From assembly GCF_042682685.1 (NCBI RefSeq), contig NZ_JBHUHX010000003.1, forward strand, positions 33,551 through 97,550: a DNA stretch of 64,000 nt. Reading direction: 5' to 3'. Shown here one piece after another: positions 1 through 7,884 of the stretch. The stretch's first letter is position 1, and every line of letters begins with the position of its first letter. A model generated the notes under the pieces. It did not search any database. It had not been told where the DNA came from and was given only the letters and a program-made list of their open reading frames with translations. Position numbers and translations under genes: made by a program. Source of the DNA: Imhoffiella fuscus (GTDB lineage Bacteria; Pseudomonadota; Gammaproteobacteria; Chromatiales; Chromatiaceae).

Positions 1-1178
1 AGCGGGACCATGAGTTCCGCCCTGGAAAGCCCGCCGTGGACGCCGATCTGCGCGTATGGCCGCTCGCTCGGCAGGTGTTGATGGATCACGCCCTGGCCGC
101 GCGGCAGTAGACAATAATCGCCGATTCGATCCGCGAATCTCGGGTGCTCGCATCCCAGCCCGAACAGCTCCGCTTCTACCAACGCTCGGCTGGGCACGAG
201 GTCGACTCGATCCCCCAGCCGCTCCTGGCAATAGGCCGCGAAGCCTGCGCCGCGACCCTCGCGCAGATAGCAGAAGGCGGCCCTAGGCTCACCGCAGAGC
301 GGTAGCAGCAAGGCATCCTCCAGCTCGGGATGATCGGCCAGGTCTAGGATATCGGCTGGCGTGGTGTCGATCTGACCGTGGTCTGCCGTCACCATCACCA
401 AGGTGTCCGTCCCCTTGATGGCCGCGAGGAATGTCTCGACCGCCCGCTCGATCTGGCCGAGGTGGTCCGCTGTCTCCGTGCCTTCCATCCCGCGTTCGTG
501 ACCCAGGCTGTCCAGCTTCGGCCAATACAGATAGCAATAGGTCGAGTCCGGTTGCGCGCGCTTGCCCCAGCGCGATTGGGGCCTGAGTGCCCGTGCGGTC
601 TGGCGGAACATGTCGCCGAGATCCTGGTAGGGGAGGATCTCGGCCGATCCAGCATGCGACAGATTGAAGTCGGAGCGGGCGATGAAATTGGGCGAGACGC
701 AGAGACCGCGTGCCTGGATGCGGTCGAAGACCGAGGTGTGGCCGAACAGTTGGATCGGATCGATTCCGGCCTGACGATAGGAAATGCCGCCATATCGGGG
801 CGTTCCGGGCAAAACGGTCATGACGCTACCCAGTTCGCGCAGATAGGTGAACCAGCCGGTCAGGCCGTGCTGAAGCGGGGCTTCTCCAGTGAGGAAGGTC
901 GTGATCGCGGCGGCCGTGGTCGGCGGGAACACCGAGGTGATGGCGCCGCGAAGCCCCTGGCTCAGGATTCCGTTCGGTGAGCGTCGAGCCAACCAATCGG
1001 CGCCGAGTCCATCGATGACCAGCAGGACGAGATTGGTCGGCTGGCTTAGTTCCTCGACTGGAAGCAGGTCCAGAGGCGCGTAGTCGGAATACCCGCCGCG
1101 CGACTGGAGGATGCTGCTCATGAGGTTGACGATGCCGCCACCCCGATAGTCTGGCTTGAACAGATCTGGTTTCGGCAT
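1..1178 (-). CDS. Alkaline phosphatase superfamily protein (nucleotide pyrophosphatase/phosphodiesterase-like), 3' end outside window
   Basis: About 392 codons are visible and the frame stays open to base 1, so the C-terminus lies outside the window. The N-terminal part shows the metal-binding core of the superfamily: LLVIDGLG (first Asp about residue 56), a PPTTAA segment about residues 86-91 holding the likely Thr nucleophile, DSLGHERG, and later TADHGQ. These match the two-metal phosphodiesterase/pyrophosphatase branch. There is no clear signal peptide, so a cytoplasmic location is likely. The ATG at 1178 is preceded by a purine-rich GGGGGACGAGG. The substrate cannot be read from the sequence; a nucleotide or phosphodiester is the family expectation. 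It lies just downstream of, and on the same strand as, the CZB gene. Confidence 0.85.
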   Translation of the reverse strand, partial: MPKPDLFKPDYRGGGIVNLMSSILQSRGGYSDYAPLDLLPVEELSQPTNLVLLVIDGLGADWLARRSPNGILSQGLRGAITSVFPPTTAAAITTFLTGEAPLQHGLTGWFTYLRELGSVMTVLPGTPRYGGISYRQAGIDPIQLFGHTSVFDRIQARGLCVSPNFIARSDFNLSHAGSAEILPYQDLGDMFRQTARALRPQSRWGKRAQPDSTYCYLYWPKLDSLGHERGMEGTETADHLGQIERAVETFLAAIKGTDTLVMVTADHGQIDTTPADILDLADHPELEDALLLPLCGEPRAAFCYLREGRGAGFAAYCQERLGDRVDLVPSRALVEAELFGLGCEHPRFADRIGDYCLLPRGQGVIHQHLPSERPYAQIGVHGGLSRAELMVP

Positions 1179-1277
1179 TCGCCTCGTCCCCCGTTTGATG
1201 CGCGCCCTGAGCGATGAGGGCGGGACGTCTCGGGGCCATTCTCACGCACCTGGGTGCGCGAGAACAATGGGTGAGGC

Positions 1278-1727
1278 TCAGTAGAGTGCCGCGAGTTCTT
1301 CGTCCGACAACTGCATGACCTCCTGTTCCAGAAGCGTGATCGCTTCCAGCAGTGTGCGCGACACGGCGAGCAGGTTCTGCATCATGATGTCGGCTTCCTG
1401 CCGGCGCTTCTTGTCCAGTTGGCCCTTGGAGCCGAAGAGTCGCTGGAGCATCGAGCGATCGTCTTCGCTGAAGAGGGTCTGGAAGATCTTCATGTAGATC
1501 TGATGCAATGTCTCATGCGGGACATCGATCGCCTCGTAGGCGCTCAGGTTGCTCAGTACCTGGCCTGGCCCGTAATACCATTTCCCGAACTTGCAGGTGG
1601 TGTGGACAACGGGGACATGATCCTGGTCGACCGGTAGCCCCGCGATCAGTGCCTGTGCATAGGAGCGCCATTGGATGTGTGCGGTCTTGGCCGCGCGTAG
1701 CTGCGTCAGTATTTCTTTCTTCGTCAT
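1278..1727 (-). CDS. Stand-alone CZB (chemoreceptor zinc-binding) domain protein
   Basis: A 149-residue soluble protein made almost entirely of a CZB four-helix domain. Candidate zinc ligands are His17 (TAHIQW), Cys45 in CKFGKWY, and His71/His75 in HETLHQ, which is the family pattern. The C-terminal half (about 85-149) is helical and charged. CZB domains usually sit at the end of chemoreceptors or in front of GGDEF domains; here no output domain is attached. I chose the ATG at 1727 because AGAGGA lies about seven bases upstream. In-frame ATGs at 1760 and 1802 would add 11 or 25 residues with weaker ribosome sites. A zinc- or redox-sensing partner for another protein is an inference. Confidence 0.8.
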   Translation of the reverse strand: MTKKEILTQLRAAKTAHIQWRSYAQALIAGLPVDQDHVPVVHTTCKFGKWYYGPGQVLSNLSAYEAIDVPHETLHQIYMKIFQTLFSEDDRSMLQRLFGSKGQLDKKRRQEADIMMQNLLAVSRTLLEAITLLEQEVMQLSDEELAALY

Positions 1728-2046
1728 CCACTCATCCTCTTGAGTCTTTGTCTTCTTCATTCCCGCTGGGGCATTCCGGCTAGATGATCGCAGTATTGGC
1801 ACAATGTTCGTTGCGAACTACTCCGCGTTTTCGGGTTGTAACGAATGGATTGGACCGGTGCGGCATCTGTGTCGCGCTCGCTGTGGAGCCTCGGTCTCGG
1901 CCATGGGAGGGACGATCGCTGTGTCGGCGTGCTCGACCTGATCGGTCTCGGGGGAGGCTATGTTGAGATCGGCTCTATCGCGCTCCATGTGAGGTTCCGG
2001 AGAATTTCTGCGCTGCGACCTGCCGGGTCATTTCAAAGGGGGCTGA
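1728..2046. other. Divergent intergenic region between CZB gene and molybdoenzyme gene
   Basis: About 320 bases separate the two divergent starts. Short open frames here have no recognisable similarity and no convincing ribosome site. The region should hold the promoters for both genes, but I could not identify a clear -35/-10 pair. The right end, AAAGGGGG just before 2047, is a good ribosome binding site. Confidence 0.4.
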
Positions 2047-4158
2047 ATGCCGTCGAAACCCAGTACCTGTTATGAGTGCGATGCCAACTGTCCGATCGAG
2101 GTCGAGCTCGACGCGGCCGGCGAGCCGGTTGGAATCAAGGGGCCGGACTGTCCCCGTTGTTACGCCCAGATCGACCGCCGCGAGCATCCGCAGCGTCTGC
2201 TCCATCCGCTGAGACGGGTGGGACCGAAGGGGAGTGGGGAGTTCGAGCGGATCTCCTGGGACGAGGCGCTCGACACCATCGCCGAGCGACTGCAGGCGAT
2301 CAGGGCGGAGCAGGGTGCGCCGACGGTGGCCTTCTTCGCCGGCTATACCAAGGAGGTGCGGCCCCAGCTCCAGCGTCTGGCGCACGCCTTCGGGTCGCCG
2401 AACTATCTGACCGAGAGCGGCTGCTGCTTCTCGGCCACCATGGTCGCGGAGAAGGTCACCTTCGGCTACAAGATCAAGACCACCTCGACCGTGGTCTCGC
2501 CCAAGACGCGCTGCCATTTGGTCTGGTCGACCAACCCACGCGGCTCCATTCCACCCTTCGACAGCCATCCGCTCGCCAACATTCGAACCGCTGCTCAGGG
2601 GCTGGATGGACCGACCCGACGGCTGATCGTAGTCGACCCGCGTCGCACGCCCCTAGCCGAGCGGGCGGACATCCATCTGCAGATCCGACCGGGCACGGAC
2701 GGCGCGCTGGCGCTTGGATTCCATCATCTGATTTTCGCCAACGGCTGGCAGGATCAGGCGTTCCTGGATGAATGGGCGAATGGCGTGGAAGCCTTTCGCG
2801 ATTATGTCCGAGCCTTCGATCCGGCGCGCGTGGCCGGGATCTGCGGGATCGACGAGGCGGACCTCCGCGCGGCGGCTGAGCTGTTCGCAACCACGCGTCC
2901 GGCTCAGCTCAATCTGTCGCCGACCTCGACCGTGCAGCACAGCAACGGCTTTCAGAACCACCGCGCGCTCATCCTGCTGTCGGCGGTGACCGGCAATCTG
3001 GATCGCGAAGGGGGCAACCGCTTCTTCAACGACAAGGTGATGCCCAAGCCGATCGAGCTGTTCGACTATTGCCGCACTGAATTGCCGCCGCGTATCGGCG
3101 ACGAGGTCTATCCGGTCTGGACCCGCTATTGGCCGGCGGGCCAGAGTATGTTGCTGCCCGACTGCATTCTGGACGGACGGCCGCAGCCAGTGCGCGCCCT
3201 GGTGGCCATGGGTATCAATACCGCCATGTGGCCCAACTCCAAACGCATGGAGCGGGCGCTGGGCGCGCTCGATTTCTTCGTCGCGACCGATTTCTTTCAC
3301 AACCCGGCGACCCTGCAGGCGGATATCGTCCTGCCGGCGGCGACCAATCTGGAGCGACCGGCGCTCATCGCCTATCCGGGCTGCGCCTATCAGGGCGAGC
3401 TGCGCTATCGGCGCGCGGTCGTCCCGCCCAAGGGCGAGGCGCGTCCCGATGGGGAGATCTTTCTCGAACTGGGTGTGCGGCTCGGGATGGGCGAGCGTTT
3501 CTGGCAGGGCGATCTGGAGGCGGCCTGGGCCGAGGCGGCCGAGGGCATCCCGGACGAGATTCGCGAGGAGGTCTACGCGAACCCGAATGGCGTGACCGTC
3601 TACGCCGACGCCATTGAGGAGCTGGTCGAGCATGGTTTCCTGGATGCCGAGCGGCTCTATCGGTTGCGCGGCTTTCCCACCGCGAGCGGTAAGGTGGAAT
3701 TCGATTCGGAGGAATTGCGCGCCGCCGGTCACGAGGGTCTGCCCGTTTATCGCGAACCGGCCGAGAGCCCCGTCTCTACCCCGGAGATTGCGTGCGACTA
3801 TCCGCTTGTGCTGACCAGTGGGGCGCGGACCAAATTTGCGACCCACTCTCAGCATCAATATCTGGAGCGGATGCGCCCTGGCATACCCGATCCGCTGATC
3901 GAGATCCATCCCGAGGACGCCGGTGCGCGCGGGATTCGGGATGGCGCCTGGGTGAGCGTGCGTTCGCCGCGTGGGGCGGTCCGTTTCGTTGCGCGAATCA
4001 CGGACCGGGTCAAGCCGGGCGTGGTCCATTGCGCTCATGGATGGAACCACGCCAATGTCAACGAATTGATCGACGATCGCTATCTGGATCCGATCAGCGG
4101 CTTTCCGCCCTTCAAGTCGAGCCTATGTGAGGTGGCGTCCGTTTCGGATTCGAGCTGA
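2047..4158 (+). CDS. Molybdopterin (Mo/W-bisPGD) oxidoreductase family protein, acetylene hydratase-like branch
   Basis: 703 residues. The N-terminal [4Fe-4S] motif is CYECDANC with Cys8, Cys11 and Cys15, and the fourth ligand is Cys35 or Cys38. ERISWDEALD (about 68-76) begins the MopB core. ESGCCFSA (123-130) lies where these enzymes carry the metal ligand, so Cys126 or Cys127 is the likely Mo/W ligand. VVDPRRTPLAERADI and RPGTDGALALG are the guanine-dinucleotide-binding segments, and residues from about 590 form the C-terminal molydopterin-dinucleotide-binding domain. No Tat signal is present, so the enzyme is predicted cytoplasmic. Domain layout resembles acetylene hydratase and related soluble enzymes. 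The substrate is unknown. No electron-transfer or membrane subunit follows; the only partner is the ATP-grasp-like gene 14 bases downstream. Confidence 0.85.
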   Translation: MPSKPSTCYECDANCPIEVELDAAGEPVGIKGPDCPRCYAQIDRREHPQRLLHPLRRVGPKGSGEFERISWDEALDTIAERLQAIRAEQGAPTVAFFAGYTKEVRPQLQRLAHAFGSPNYLTESGCCFSATMVAEKVTFGYKIKTTSTVVSPKTRCHLVWSTNPRGSIPPFDSHPLANIRTAAQGLDGPTRRLIVVDPRRTPLAERADIHLQIRPGTDGALALGFHHLIFANGWQDQAFLDEWANGVEAFRDYVRAFDPARVAGICGIDEADLRAAAELFATTRPAQLNLSPTSTVQHSNGFQNHRALILLSAVTGNLDREGGNRFFNDKVMPKPIELFDYCRTELPPRIGDEVYPVWTRYWPAGQSMLLPDCILDGRPQPVRALVAMGINTAMWPNSKRMERALGALDFFVATDFFHNPATLQADIVLPAATNLERPALIAYPGCAYQGELRYRRAVVPPKGEARPDGEIFLELGVRLGMGERFWQGDLEAAWAEAAEGIPDEIREEVYANPNGVTVYADAIEELVEHGFLDAERLYRLRGFPTASGKVEFDSEELRAAGHEGLPVYREPAESPVSTPEIACDYPLVLTSGARTKFATHSQHQYLERMRPGIPDPLIEIHPEDAGARGIRDGAWVSVRSPRGAVRFVARITDRVKPGVVHCAHGWNHANVNELIDDRYLDPISGFPPFKSSLCEVASVSDSS

Positions 4159-4172
4159 GAGAGGAGGATCTA

Positions 4173-5009
4173 ATGCCCTTCGTCGGAGTGCAGTCGGGAA
4201 GAGAGAACCTGTTCCAGCCCCAGCCGCGCGTCACTGTGGCCGTGAACGATGCAGCGGCCTGGCGTCTGAATCCGGATCATCGCCAGGTCTACGACAAGCT
4301 GAGTCTCGCGCTGGCTGCCGGCTTGCGTGCGGCCCCTTGCGGCGTGGATCCGATCGATTGCGGCGTTGCGCCCGACGCGCGTGTATTTGTGAAGCCTGTC
4401 GTCAACCTGGCTGGGATGGCGCTGAATGCCCGCTCCGTTCCCGCCGACCGGGTGCCGATGGAGCCGGGCAGCTTCTGGTGCGAGCATCTGATCGGCGAGC
4501 ACCTGAGCAGCGATTGTCTGGTGCGCGATGGCGAGCCGCTCTGGTTCGCGCACACACGCGCATCGCGCCTCAAGGATCGCGAGCGCCCGGTCTATTGGGA
4601 TGTCGGGGGCGAACTCGGGGATGAGGAGTCGGTACTGGTGGATATGATTCGGCGGTGCCTGCCTGGCTACACCGGGCTATGCAATCTGGAGATGATCGGC
4701 GGGCGTCCCATCGAGATGCATCTGCGCGGCTCCAATGGATTTTTCGACCTCTATGGATCGGAGTTCATTCCTGCCTGGGTCGCGCTCGTCGATGGCGAGT
4801 CGTTCGCGCCGCCGCCTCCTGTTTCAGGGGGATTGGTGATCTCCTTGTTCGGCACGGAGCCGCCGTCCGCCGAGCAGATCGCGCGTGTCCGCGAGGCGGA
4901 CGGACGGTTGCAACTGGATGTGCATGCCCCGGACCGCGCGGCGATCGTGCGTTGTCACGACCGACGCTTGGGGATGCGGTTGGTGCGCGAACTGGGCCTG
5001 GACGGCTGA
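4173..5009 (+). CDS. ATP-grasp-like protein paired with the molybdoenzyme
   Basis: 278 residues, preceded by a strong ribosome site (GAGAGGAGG) and only 14 bases after the molybdoenzyme, so co-transcription is likely. I do not recognise a named family with certainty. Three blocks resemble the ATP-grasp fold: VFVKPVVNL (about 71-79) with a nucleotide-binding Lys, GSFWCEHLIGEHLSSD (about 102-117), and CNLEMIGGRPIEMH (about 170-183) resembling the metal-binding end. The C-terminal 60 residues appear to be a separate small domain. A role in modifying a cofactor or substrate for the neighbouring enzyme is an inference from position only. It could instead be a degenerate, non-catalytic ATP-grasp relative. 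Confidence 0.6.
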   Translation: MPFVGVQSGRENLFQPQPRVTVAVNDAAAWRLNPDHRQVYDKLSLALAAGLRAAPCGVDPIDCGVAPDARVFVKPVVNLAGMALNARSVPADRVPMEPGSFWCEHLIGEHLSSDCLVRDGEPLWFAHTRASRLKDRERPVYWDVGGELGDEESVLVDMIRRCLPGYTGLCNLEMIGGRPIEMHLRGSNGFFDLYGSEFIPAWVALVDGESFAPPPPVSGGLVISLFGTEPPSAEQIARVREADGRLQLDVHAPDRAAIVRCHDRRLGMRLVRELGLDG

Positions 5010-5011
5010 GA

Positions 5012-5314
5012 TCAGAGTTTCGGTATCTCGATGGGGTCGCGCTTCTCCGGGTTGTGGCGGTAGAAGGCCGCCACGTTGCCGATGCGGGAGATGAGATCGG
5101 CCTGGGTTCGCTCCCGGATGACCTCGATCGCCGCGTCGCGGTCCTCGCGATCGCCCGCGTTGATCTTGATCTTGAGCAGTTCGTGGTGGTCGAGCGCGAT
5201 CTCGATCTCGGCCAGAACCGACTCGCTGATGCCGTGCTGGCCGACGGTGACCACCGGCTTGAGGTGGTGGACCTGCTTCTTGAGCCAGCGTTTCTGTTTT
5301 TCAGTGATATTCAT
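5012..5314 (-). CDS. yhbY: YhbY/CRM-domain RNA-binding protein (ribosome assembly)
   Basis: 100 residues, normal for the family. It starts MNITEKQKRWLKKQVH and contains the CRM signature VTVGQHGISESV (about 22-33). HHELLKIKI (about 43-51) and a basic C-terminus complete the domain. Known relatives bind the pre-50S ribosomal particle. The start at 5314 fits the conserved N-terminus; a longer open frame to 5506 encodes low-complexity sequence without similarity. The gene is convergent with the ATP-grasp-like gene, with only two bases between the stops. In many gammaproteobacteria yhbY neighbours ftsH and rlmE; here it does not. Confidence 0.9.
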   Translation of the reverse strand: MNITEKQKRWLKKQVHHLKPVVTVGQHGISESVLAEIEIALDHHELLKIKINAGDREDRDAAIEVIRERTQADLISRIGNVAAFYRHNPEKRDPIEIPKL

Positions 5315-5714
5315 GTATTTCCGGGGACTCGTCTCTGGGGCGGGTCTAGCGTGAGGTTGGGCGTTCGTCCGTTCGCCGCATGCTGGTTCCACGCTCGGCC
5401 TCGACGGGCATTGGGTCTGGGCATCCGGCAAGGATGCCGCGCTGAGACGTCTGGGACGATTTCGTGGCGTGGAGGCGGCGAGAGGGGGCACCATTCTAAT
5501 ACCCAACGCGTGACGATGATACGGCCGAATCTAGGGTGGGTCGGGTGACAGCTGGCCGGCGGGCGTGTCGGTGTCGGTGGAGTTGCCGATCTTGAGCGGA
5601 CACCTTTGGGCGTCACGACAGGATGATGCTGCAAACCGTTTGCGAAGCACGGCGGTTTACCCTTCGGATGGGCAAGACTAGAATGCCCAACCTTTCTGAA
5701 TTCGAACTCCGCGC

Positions 5715-7067
5715 GTGGGAGTGAACTTGGCTCAAGTATCCGATCTTCGATTTCTGGTGACGCCGGGCGGCTCGTTGCAGGGACGTCTGCGCGTGCCTGG
5801 CGACAAGTCCATTTCTCATCGTTCCATCATGCTCTCTGCGATCGCCGAGGGCGAGACGCACATCACCGGTTTCCTCGAAGGGGCCGACGCCCTGGCGACC
5901 CTTGCGGCCTTTCGGCGCATGGGTGTCGAGATCGAAGGGCCAAGCGACGGCGAGGTCCGAGTGCGCGGCGTGGGTTTGCGGGGGCTGAGCGCGCCGGACG
6001 GTCCGTTGGACCTGGGCAATTCGGGTACCTCCATGCGCTTGCTCTCCGGTCTGTTGGCTGGTCAGTCCTTCGCGACGACCCTGATCGGCGACGCCTCGCT
6101 GACCAAGCGCCCGATGCGCCGGGTCACGGAGCCGTTGGCTGCCATGGGCGCCCGTATCCAGACCACCGAAACCGGAACCGCTCCACTCGGGATCGAGCCC
6201 GTCTCCAGCCTGAGCAGTATGCAGTACGCCATGCCGGTTGCCAGCGCTCAGGTCAAATCCTGTCTGTTGCTCGCCGGGCTCTATGCCGACGGCGAGACCT
6301 GCGTCACCGAGCCGGCTCCAACCCGCGACCACACCGAGCGCATGCTGACCGCCTTCGGCTACTCCGTGCGCACGCATGGCTCCCGTGTCTGTCTCAAGGG
6401 CGGTGGGCGTCTACAAGGCTGTCGCTTGCGGGTTCCGGCGGACATCTCCTCGGCGGCCTTCTTCCTCGTTGGCGCCAGTATCGCGCCGGATTCGGATCTG
6501 ACCCTCGAATCCGTGGGGATCAATCCGACGCGTGTCGGTGTGATCAATATCCTGCGATTGATGGGGGCGGATATCGAGCTGATCGACCGGCGTATCGAGG
6601 GCGGCGAGCCGGTGGCCGACATCCGGGTGCGTTCGGCGTCGCTCAAGGGCATTCGCATTCCCGAGGATCAGGTTCCCTTGGCGATCGACGAATTTCCCGC
6701 GCTCTTCATTGCGGCCGCCTGTGCCGAGGGCGAGACCCTGCTGACGGGTGCCGAGGAGCTTCGCGTCAAGGAGAGCGATCGGATTCAGGTGATGGCCGAT
6801 GGTTTGGCGCGGCTGGGGATCGAGGCCGAGCCTCGTGCGGACGGTATGCGTATCGTCGGCGGCACGCTCGGCTCGACGCTGGCCTCCGAGGGTGGAGCCA
6901 TCGATGCCCATGGCGATCACCGTATCGCCATGGCCTTCGCCATCGCCGGGTTGCGTGCGAGCGGACCGGTCGAGATCCGGGATTGTCTGAACGTCGAGAC
7001 CTCATTCCCGGGGTTCGCCGGCCTCGCGGCCGGGATCGGTCTGGGGATTCGGGAGGTTCGAGCGTGA
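5715..7067 (+). CDS. aroA: 3-phosphoshikimate 1-carboxyvinyltransferase (EPSP synthase), class II-like
   Basis: 450 residues. The enzyme makes EPSP from shikimate-3-phosphate and PEP in aromatic amino acid synthesis. Motifs in order: VPGDKSISHR (about 24-33), LGNSGTSMRL, IGDASLTKRPMRR, SAQVKS, TRDHTE, NPTR, DEFPALFIAAA and LRVKESDR. The set GDKS, SAQVK, RDHTE and NPTR is the published signature of class II EPSP synthases, although the active-site loop has Gly (NSGTS). The start is GTG at 5715; a second in-frame GTG lies at 5721. The last bases overlap the cmk start. This aroA-cmk-rpsA-ihfB order is classical for gammaproteobacteria. Confidence 0.95.
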   Translation: MGVNLAQVSDLRFLVTPGGSLQGRLRVPGDKSISHRSIMLSAIAEGETHITGFLEGADALATLAAFRRMGVEIEGPSDGEVRVRGVGLRGLSAPDGPLDLGNSGTSMRLLSGLLAGQSFATTLIGDASLTKRPMRRVTEPLAAMGARIQTTETGTAPLGIEPVSSLSSMQYAMPVASAQVKSCLLLAGLYADGETCVTEPAPTRDHTERMLTAFGYSVRTHGSRVCLKGGGRLQGCRLRVPADISSAAFFLVGASIAPDSDLTLESVGINPTRVGVINILRLMGADIELIDRRIEGGEPVADIRVRSASLKGIRIPEDQVPLAIDEFPALFIAAACAEGETLLTGAEELRVKESDRIQVMADGLARLGIEAEPRADGMRIVGGTLGSTLASEGGAIDAHGDHRIAMAFAIAGLRASGPVEIRDCLNVETSFPGFAGLAAGIGLGIREVRA

Positions 7068-7732
7068 TTCCCGTCATCACCATCGACGGTCCGTCCGGGA
7101 CCGGAAAGGGAACCCTCACCGACCTGCTCGCCGAGCGTTTGGGCTGGTGCAGCCTCGACAGCGGGGCGCTCTATCGGGTCTTGGGTGTCGCCGCGCGACG
7201 CCAGGGCGTTGCGCTGGAGGATGCCGACGCTTTGGCAGGGCTTGCCGACAGCTTGCCGGTGCGCTTCGTTTCCGGTCGAGTTCTGCTCGGCGAGGACGAT
7301 GTCTCGGCGGAGATCCGCACGGAAGAGGCCGGAATGGCCGCCTCCAAGGTGGCCGCGCACCCCGAGGTGCGTGCCAGGCTGCTCGACTGGCAGCGCCGCA
7401 TGGCCCGCGAGCCCGGTCTGGTTGCGGATGGGCGCGACATGGGAACCGTCGTATTTCCCGCCGCGCCGCTCAAGATCTTCCTCGACGCCAGCCCCGAGGT
7501 GCGCGCCGAGCGTCGATATAAACAGTTGAAAGGCAAGGGGTTGGATGCTAACCTCCCCCAACTTGTACGAGACATTCGTGAGCGGGATGCGCGTGATCGC
7601 AATCGTCCGGTGGCCCCTTTGTGCGCGGCCGATGATGCGATCCTTGTCGATTCTACCGCCATGTCTATCGCTGAAGTGCTCGATCGGGTTCTGGAAGAGG
7701 TGAGGCGCGTCTTCCCGAAACTGGTCCCTTGA
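7064..7732 (+). CDS. cmk: Cytidylate kinase
   Basis: 222 residues, typical length. It phosphorylates CMP/dCMP with ATP. The P-loop is TIDGPSGTGKGT at the N-terminus (about 5-16). RDMGTVVFPAAPLKIFLDA is the conserved core, followed by RAERRYKQL and DIRERDARDRNR. The GTG start at 7064 overlaps the aroA stop (GTGA), so translation is probably coupled. Upstream in-frame sequence to 6983 lies inside aroA and is not expected to be translated. Confidence 0.95.
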   Translation: MIPVITIDGPSGTGKGTLTDLLAERLGWCSLDSGALYRVLGVAARRQGVALEDADALAGLADSLPVRFVSGRVLLGEDDVSAEIRTEEAGMAASKVAAHPEVRARLLDWQRRMAREPGLVADGRDMGTVVFPAAPLKIFLDASPEVRAERRYKQLKGKGLDANLPQLVRDIRERDARDRNRPVAPLCAADDAILVDSTAMSIAEVLDRVLEEVRRVFPKLVP

Positions 7733-7884
7733 TGGGTGGGCGTATTGTCCTGCGGCAATCCGTGGGCTCGGGCGTCCTCTTATTGGTGGGTCGGTGCAGA
7801 ATGCGCCGGCCTTTTCGTTTATTTAAATACCCCTCGCTCCGGATGGGGCGGGATAGCGCGCCGTTCTCAGGATAACTGGATCTC

